A stretch of DNA of 17,270 nucleotides from an uncultured Eggerthellaceae bacterium (GTDB lineage: Bacteria; Actinomycetota; Coriobacteriia; Coriobacteriales; Eggerthellaceae), in assembly GCA_934631995.1 (NCBI GenBank), contig CAKTYF010000036.1, positions 1 to 17,270 of the forward strand, read 5' to 3'. Below, in pieces: positions 13,311 through 17,270 of this stretch. Position numbers and translations under genes: made by a program. Every line of letters starts with the position of its first letter. The stretch's first letter is position 1. Under the pieces are notes generated by a model. That model ran no database searches. It was not told the origin of the DNA and was given only the letters and a program-made list of their open reading frames with translations.

Positions 13311-14513
13311 CTATATCGGCACGCGCGATGTCGTCATAACCTGCCCGTCCCGCCCTACAAGCACCACCTCAACCGAAGGCATCGCCTCAATCCACGCCAG
13401 CGCATCAACAGGTTCCATCATAAACAAAGGCTTGGTGAAGCCCTCGCCGCCAAGCGCGCATGCGCTCATAATGCTCGCACTTGCTATGCGGCTGTCCACC
13501 GGATACCCCGTCCGCGGGTCCAAAATGTGCCAATACGTCTTCCCGTCCTGCACAAACGCACGCTCGGTCAGCCCACTCGTAACAACCGACAGCCCCTCTG
13601 CGCCGGCAACCACCACCAGGTTTTCACCATCCCGACTGCCCGAGCCAGAAGCGGCGGAAGAAGAGCCACCGGACGAAGACACGCTGCTCGAAGCACCGTC
13701 GCTCCACAAGCCGTCACCCGCAGCGCCGCCAGAAACACCATCACCCGCCGCGCCGCCAGAAACGCCACCATCCGCAACGCCAGCAACGGCACCATCAATC
13801 GACGTCCGCACCCCAATGCGCCACGGCTCGCCGTTTGGCTTGTTCCCAATCGTCCGAATCGTACCGCCAATGTCCAGGCATGCACTTTCACACCCCTGCT
13901 CTACCAGGTATTGCGCCAAGTCATCGGCAACGTAGCCTTTCGCAATGCCGCCCAAATCAATGCGTGCCTGCGCATCTTTCAGCTGCACCGCCTGACCATT
14001 GACAACAATTCCCTGGTAGCCGACATGTGGCAATGCCTGCGCAATAGCCTGCTCACTGGGAACAACACCGTTCTTAAAATCCCAAAGTTCGGACACGGCA
14101 CCAATACTAATGTCGAACAATCCGCCCGTCTGCTCGCTGTATGCCAGCGACTTCTGGATGATATCGGCCGTCTCGAAGCTCACCGAAACCGGCTTGCCAC
14201 CTGCAGCGTTGATTGCGGAAACATCGCTTTCCTTCTTCGTCCGAGAAAAAATCGACTCGAAGTACGCGCACCGATCGGTCATGGCGCTCAAAACATCGCC
14301 ATTGCAAGCTGCGCGCAACGTTACAAATGTGTCGAAAGCGAACAAATCAACCGACAGCAGACCATCCACCTGCGTATCCGCTGAAGCGCGTTTACCGGCT
14401 TTCAAACCAGCAGCGGCGCTAGCGCCACCTGCGCAGCCAGAAACCCCCAAGGCGGCCGCCGAAGCGCCGATGGCCGCCAGGGAGAAAAACGTTCTTCGAG
14501 TGCACGTACGCAT
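13311..14513 (-). CDS. apbE: ApbE-type FMN transferase, probable Tat lipoprotein
   Basis: A 400-residue ApbE family protein that would take FMN from FAD and attach it to a Thr of a target protein outside the membrane; RdhC, encoded just upstream, is the obvious target. The N-terminus has a twin-arginine motif (TRRTFF, residues 5-10) and a lipobox V24-S25-G26-C27, pointing to export and lipid anchoring. Family signatures are DTFVTLRA near residue 59, LGGIAKGYVADDLAQYL, CLDIGGTIRTIG, and HILDPRTGYP at 329-338. A Gly/Ser/Ala-rich insert of about 55 residues (roughly 240-297) lies just before the last of these and contains a 9-residue tandem repeat. Where most relatives have an A-D-x-x-x-T metal-site motif, this protein reads GEGFTKPLF, so Glu seems to replace the Asp. 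It starts nine bases after the rdhC stop with a weak ribosome site. Confidence 0.93.
   Translation of the reverse strand: MRTCTRRTFFSLAAIGASAAALGVSGCAGGASAAAGLKAGKRASADTQVDGLLSVDLFAFDTFVTLRAACNGDVLSAMTDRCAYFESIFSRTKKESDVSAINAAGGKPVSVSFETADIIQKSLAYSEQTGGLFDISIGAVSELWDFKNGVVPSEQAIAQALPHVGYQGIVVNGQAVQLKDAQARIDLGGIAKGYVADDLAQYLVEQGCESACLDIGGTIRTIGNKPNGEPWRIGVRTSIDGAVAGVADGGVSGGAAGDGVSGGAAGDGLWSDGASSSVSSSGGSSSAASGSGSRDGENLVVVAGAEGLSVVTSGLTERAFVQDGKTYWHILDPRTGYPVDSRIASASIMSACALGGEGFTKPLFMMEPVDALAWIEAMPSVEVVLVGRDGQVMTTSRVPI
13711..13764. repeat. 27-bp tandem repeat (two copies) inside apbE
   Basis: Two adjacent 27-bp units, at 13711-13737 and 13738-13764, differ at only a few bases and encode DGVSGGAAG twice. 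They form part of the Gly/Ser/Ala-rich insert of the ApbE protein. The unit is a multiple of three, so length changes keep the frame. Confidence 0.75.
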
Positions 14514-14522
14514 GCACGAATC

Positions 14523-15956
14523 CTATCCGCCGAACACGCCAGTCGCGTTGATGATAGCAAGAAGCGATACCACCGCAATGGCAAGCCCCGCCACAAAGAC
14601 CAGCGCATCGTGTACTTTCATGGGCTTACGTCCCTTTGCGCTCTTCGGAGCAGCTTTTTCGTCCTTGGTCGCCTCGCCAGCTTCGGCCTTGTCAGCCTTG
14701 TCGGTCGTCGCCACACCAGCAGCAGCACCCTCGCCGGCAGCGCCGCCGTCCGCAGCATCAGCCGCCGCAACCACAGCCTTGCCGCCCCTCACAGCCTTCG
14801 CGACCTTCGCACGCAGCATCACGATCTTCGTAAGCACGTACCCCACGGGGCATGCAAAGTTGCAGTAGATGCGGCGCGAGAACAACGCGCCAACAAACAC
14901 CAGCGGCAGCAGCGCCCACTGAATACCCACGCCTACCTGGCCAAAGATCAGCGAGAATGGCTCGTAATTCGCAAAGTCAAGGTTGTGGAATCCCAGCGTG
15001 AGCGCAAGCGACACAAACACCAGAATGCCGGGCGACCACTTCAAAACCTTAGTCACCGTGGGGTTCAGCGGCTTTTTGCCAATGGGGCCACCAAACGCAA
15101 ACACGGCCTCCTGCAGCGCCCCGAACGGGCAAATGTAGGCACAGTACGTGTTCTTTCCCGTGGCAAGCAGCATGATCAGCGCGCCGAAAACCAGCAAATA
15201 CCACCTTAGGTAGTCCACCACGCTGGGCCAATCAAGCGAGAACAGCGCAACCAGAACCGACAGCGTAATAAACTGCGATGCCATGAATCCCATAACAACA
15301 ATGGAATACACACGGCACACCCACTTCAGCTTCGCATTCTTCGAGAAACGCGAGGCAGCCAGCGCCAATATCAGCATGACCAGCACTAACGCATCAAGGT
15401 ACCCAACTTTCACACCGGTATCTTGCTTGGCAACCGTGGTTCCCAGGTAATGCTCGCCCACGTACGTCACGCCTTCGTTGATGGCCCTAGTCGCCGCATT
15501 CGACGAAATGGTGGCATGGCTAATCGCATCCACGTTCGTTTCAATGCTGAAGCCGTTTTCGATGGGCTTATTCATGAAGTTCTTCTTGAAAAAGCCCTGT
15601 CCGATAAGCTTGCGGAAATACGACGGCGACTCCTCTTGGCTGTACGCGCGCGTGTCAACAATGTTGCCTTCAAGATTGACAAGCGTAGCCATAACGACCT
15701 CGGACTGATATCCGTAATGGCCCGTGACTACCAGGTATCCAACGGTATCATCGCCATTAAACACCTCGTAGACAGGCGGCTCATCGCTTACGCGTTCGTA
15801 TCGATCGAAGTTATCGTAGCTATCTAAAAACGACTCGTTGATTGGCTCGTGATGCACGAGATCAAGCGCAAACAGCACCGCAATCACAACGCAACCCAAA
15901 GCGAAGAGAATCTTTCGCACCTTTTTCGACAAGGTTGTCTTTTGGCGATCTGCCAT
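14523..15956 (-). CDS. rdhC: RdhC/PceC-like FMN-binding membrane polyferredoxin (NosR family)
   Basis: A 477-residue membrane protein of the NosR/NapH-like family. After a first membrane helix (about 14-33) comes an extracytoplasmic FMN-binding domain (about 60-165) with the covalent flavin motif D143-A-I-S-H-A-T149; Thr149 is the likely attachment site. About five further helices carry two Cx3CP motifs, C272-AYI-C276-P and C365-NFA-C369-P, typical of RdhC/PceC and NosR. A cytoplasmic linker very rich in Ala, Gly, Lys and Asp (about 380-440) precedes the last helix. In known dehalogenase operons this protein is proposed to carry electrons from menaquinol or cytoplasmic donors to RdhA. The ATG at 15956 is preferred to a GTG at 15968 that leaves no room for a ribosome site; it begins one base after the rdhT stop. 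The apbE gene follows at nine bases, as expected for an enzyme and its substrate. Confidence 0.92.
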   Translation of the reverse strand: MADRQKTTLSKKVRKILFALGCVVIAVLFALDLVHHEPINESFLDSYDNFDRYERVSDEPPVYEVFNGDDTVGYLVVTGHYGYQSEVVMATLVNLEGNIVDTRAYSQEESPSYFRKLIGQGFFKKNFMNKPIENGFSIETNVDAISHATISSNAATRAINEGVTYVGEHYLGTTVAKQDTGVKVGYLDALVLVMLILALAASRFSKNAKLKWVCRVYSIVVMGFMASQFITLSVLVALFSLDWPSVVDYLRWYLLVFGALIMLLATGKNTYCAYICPFGALQEAVFAFGGPIGKKPLNPTVTKVLKWSPGILVFVSLALTLGFHNLDFANYEPFSLIFGQVGVGIQWALLPLVFVGALFSRRIYCNFACPVGYVLTKIVMLRAKVAKAVRGGKAVVAAADAADGGAAGEGAAAGVATTDKADKAEAGEATKDEKAAPKSAKGRKPMKVHDALVFVAGLAIAVVSLLAIINATGVFGG

Positions 15957-15957
15957 A

Positions 15958-16467
15958 TTACAAGTCACCCTTTCGCTGTGCCGTGTTGTTATCCTTAAGG
16001 AAGTTCAGAACCTTGCGCGCGCAAATCGCCTCGACCAGCTCTTCTTCGCCAAAATCAGGCTCGTTCAGAAGAACGCGCGCGTACTGCTCGCGGTAATTCT
16101 GCTTGTAGGCCGCCAGGTCTTTCTCGGTCACCTTGATGCCCTCGATCTCTGCAATGGAAAGAATCGTTGCATTCTCAAGAGCCGTTCGCACCAAGTTTGC
16201 TTTGCAATACTCAAAAAGCTGATCCTCGATAATGCCATTCACATAGCAGAACGCGCCCACGGATTTCTTGTTTTCCACCAGGCGCTCACGCAGCTGCTTC
16301 TCGGTGCGCGCAGCCTCTTCCTCAAGCGCTTCTTCATCAATATCGTACGTGGAGCTGTCGATAATCGTGTTGATGATTTCGTTCAAGAAAACGCTCTCAT
16401 CGCCCTCGACCTCCACAAACAGACCAACATGGGGGCCTGGAATAAAGTTGCTCATTATCTGTTTCAT
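15958..16467 (-). CDS. RdhT-like trigger-factor C-terminal-type chaperone
   Basis: A 169-residue, highly charged, mostly helical protein without signal peptide or membrane segment. The stretch LSIAEIEGIKVTEKDLAAYK (near residue 105) and the surrounding helices resemble the substrate-binding C-terminal domain of trigger factor. In dehalogenase operons PceT/RdhT is a trigger-factor-like chaperone that holds the RdhA precursor before Tat export. This one is much shorter than ordinary trigger factor or PceT and lacks the ribosome-binding and peptidyl-prolyl isomerase regions, keeping only the chaperone arms. The ATG at 16467 has CTAAGGAG 11 bases upstream, rather far; M5 is an alternative. It follows rdhB by 227 bp and abuts rdhC with one base between stop and start. 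The role is inferred from place and weak resemblance; a SurA-like chaperone is the alternative. Confidence 0.72.
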   Translation of the reverse strand: MKQIMSNFIPGPHVGLFVEVEGDESVFLNEIINTIIDSSTYDIDEEALEEEAARTEKQLRERLVENKKSVGAFCYVNGIIEDQLFEYCKANLVRTALENATILSIAEIEGIKVTEKDLAAYKQNYREQYARVLLNEPDFGEEELVEAICARKVLNFLKDNNTAQRKGDL

Positions 16468-16694
16468 ATGCCCGACTTCTCCTTAGGGGACGAAATTAAA
16501 TCTGCATTTCAATGCGGACAACACCCGCTCAACAATCATCGCGAAGGGGTCGCGAGCCTCATCGCCACAGACGTGACAGCCGTCGCCGCTGCGACCACCG
16601 CCGCCGCAACAACTCGATACCCCAAACCGCAAAAAACACGGGTATCCCTCCCCTTGTTTTGGGGAGAGACCACCGCGTGCGCTTAGGAAGAGAA
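16468..16694 (-). other. Intercistronic region between rdhB and rdhT with hairpins
   Basis: These 227 bases hold no convincing gene. On the transcribed strand there is a CTCCCC/GGGGAG hairpin (16648-16653 with 16661-16666) close to a GATACCC/GGGTATC repeat (16616-16622 with 16640-16646) whose loop contains a six-T run. Together they could weaken transcription after rdhAB or mark an mRNA processing site, giving more RdhA and RdhB than downstream proteins. The ribosome site of rdhT lies at the distal end. Confidence 0.5.
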
Positions 16695-17021
16695 CTATTC
16701 TGCGCTTTCTGCAAGCTCAGCTTTTTCAGGCTTCGCCTTTGTCTTGCCTAGACGGAAGCCGATAACCGCCAAGATGACGCCAATGCCACCGAAGATCAAA
16801 AGACCCATGGCGGCGGACTGACCTTCGACCTCAAGGGTGCACGCATACGCCCAGTCAATGCCGAATGCAATAGCAAGCAGGCCGATAATCCAAAGAACCA
16901 GCACGCCCACGCGCTTGCCGGTGCTCAGCTGCGCCTTGCGGTAGTGAACGACCAGCAACGTGATAACAGCGCCAATAACCAATCCAACGATTGAATATAC
17001 AAGCATTTCAAGCAATCCCAT
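16695..17021 (-). CDS. rdhB: RdhB-like reductive dehalogenase membrane anchor
   Basis: A 108-residue protein with three hydrophobic helices (about 7-25, 38-60 and 71-93) and a charged C-terminal tail, the usual size and shape of RdhB/PceB. The stretch WAYACTLEVEGQSAAMGLLI, followed by FGGIG and a final helix ending GFRL, matches the conserved region of PceB as I recall it, including the extracytoplasmic loop with acidic residues between helices 2 and 3. It is expected to hold RdhA on the outer face of the cytoplasmic membrane. The ATG at 17021 is chosen since AGAGGA lies ten bases upstream; a GTG at 17030 would directly abut that site. It begins 16 bp after the rdhA stop. The assignment rests on size, motif and position together and is strong. 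Confidence 0.88.
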   Translation of the reverse strand: MGLLEMLVYSIVGLVIGAVITLLVVHYRKAQLSTGKRVGVLVLWIIGLLAIAFGIDWAYACTLEVEGQSAAMGLLIFGGIGVILAVIGFRLGKTKAKPEKAELAESAE

Positions 17022-17037
17022 GTAAGCCACGTCCTCT

Positions 17038-17270
17038 CTAGATGTCTTTGCGCCAGAAGTCGGTCAGAGTCTGCTCATCTGGAATTCCGCCGTAGCCGAA
17101 GAATCCGTCGAAGAAGCGAGCGATGCTGCCAAAGCCGGGGATGCTGGTCATAACGCGAAGCACGTCGTGATGCCAGATCTGGGGCTTGTTGTAGGGGCAT
17201 ACGCCAATGCAAATGCCGCAGTCGTTGCCGTCGAGCGGCAGATACCAGTTGATCAGGCACTTCTGAGCAT
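17038..17270 (-). CDS. rdhA: Reductive dehalogenase RdhA, C-terminal fragment (5' part outside window)
   Basis: Only the last 77 residues lie in the window; the frame enters from the right edge and stops with TAG at 17038. The fragment carries a C-x12-C-x2-C-x3-C-P cysteine set (KCLINWYLP through DCGICIGVCPYNKP), the form of the second iron-sulfur motif of reductive dehalogenases. It is followed by WHHDVLRVMTSIP, RFFDGFFGYGG and a terminal DFWRKDI, which match the C-terminal pattern of PceA-type enzymes (W-x-H-D-x-x-R, T-x-I-P, F-G-Y). Such enzymes hold a corrinoid and two [4Fe-4S] clusters and remove halogen from organic compounds outside the cytoplasmic membrane after Tat export. The corrinoid domain and Tat signal cannot be seen here. 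A queuosine-reductase-type relative (QueG) also carries a similar ferredoxin motif, but the C-terminus and the following rdhB make RdhA far more likely. Confidence 0.9.
   Translation of the reverse strand, partial: AQKCLINWYLPLDGNDCGICIGVCPYNKPQIWHHDVLRVMTSIPGFGSIARFFDGFFGYGGIPDEQTLTDFWRKDI

Noticed and set aside
11769..14384. Several plus-strand frames opposite the Gx/EcfT, NusG-II and ApbE genes
   Set aside because: They are long only because the sequence is GC-rich; the products are Ala/Pro/Arg/His-rich without domains.
14523..15956. NosR regulator of nitrous oxide reduction
   Set aside because: Same family architecture, but no nos genes are near, and rdhA, rdhB and an rdhT-like gene directly precede it, so RdhC/PceC is the better name.
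16429..16686. Plus-strand 85-residue frame across the rdhB-rdhT gap
   Set aside because: No ribosome site, Ala/Thr-rich chance composition, and it starts inside rdhT on the opposite strand.

Overview
The window looks like accessory metabolism of an anaerobic gut-type actinobacterium of the Coriobacteriia, probably Eggerthellaceae. This is inferred from the gene content: cytoplasmic molybdopterin enzymes each paired with a ~110-residue two-cluster iron-sulfur protein, transporters of the major facilitator superfamily (MFS), a LuxR-type regulator, and small zinc-ribbon proteins starting MCF or MCY. No rRNA, tRNA, CRISPR or insertion sequence was seen. The species cannot be named from the sequence alone.

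Left part (1-3411, mostly minus strand). An MFS gene that runs off the left edge lies behind a small two-helix membrane protein. A second MFS gene (1925-3196) follows, with its own upstream region containing a 17-bp dyad and the decamer ACTAGGGGGC. A plus-strand terminator-like hairpin at 3373-3411 has no obvious gene in front of it.

Middle part (3421-11037). Two molybdoenzyme loci diverge from an AT-rich 437-bp region (6687-7123) and have the same order: a small zinc-ribbon protein with a Pro/Ala-rich tail, a large molybdopterin oxidoreductase without Tat signal, and a two-cluster iron-sulfur protein. The large subunits resemble the acetylene hydratase / catechol dehydroxylase branch of the DMSO reductase family, so reductive or hydrating chemistry on small aromatic substrates is the best guess; substrates are unknown. 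The plus-strand locus ends in a strong terminator, then a third zinc-ribbon gene runs tail to tail into a short LuxR-type regulator. The decamer found before the second MFS gene recurs before this regulator.

Right part (11127-17270, all minus strand). This appears to be a reductive dehalogenase operon joined to a flavinylation module. Read in transcription order it holds the C-terminus of RdhA (cut by the window edge), the membrane anchor RdhB, a shortened trigger-factor-like RdhT, the FMN-binding NosR/PceC-type membrane protein RdhC, an ApbE flavin transferase, a NusG domain II membrane protein, and a fused Gx-transporter/EcfT membrane protein. The inferred division of labour is: RdhA acts outside the membrane on a halogenated (or related) compound, RdhB anchors it, RdhT assists folding, RdhC passes electrons through a covalently bound flavin, ApbE attaches that flavin, and the Gx/EcfT protein and NusG-II protein may help supply flavin or quinone outside the membrane. 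An intrinsic-type hairpin follows the last gene. This operon is the most striking system in the window.
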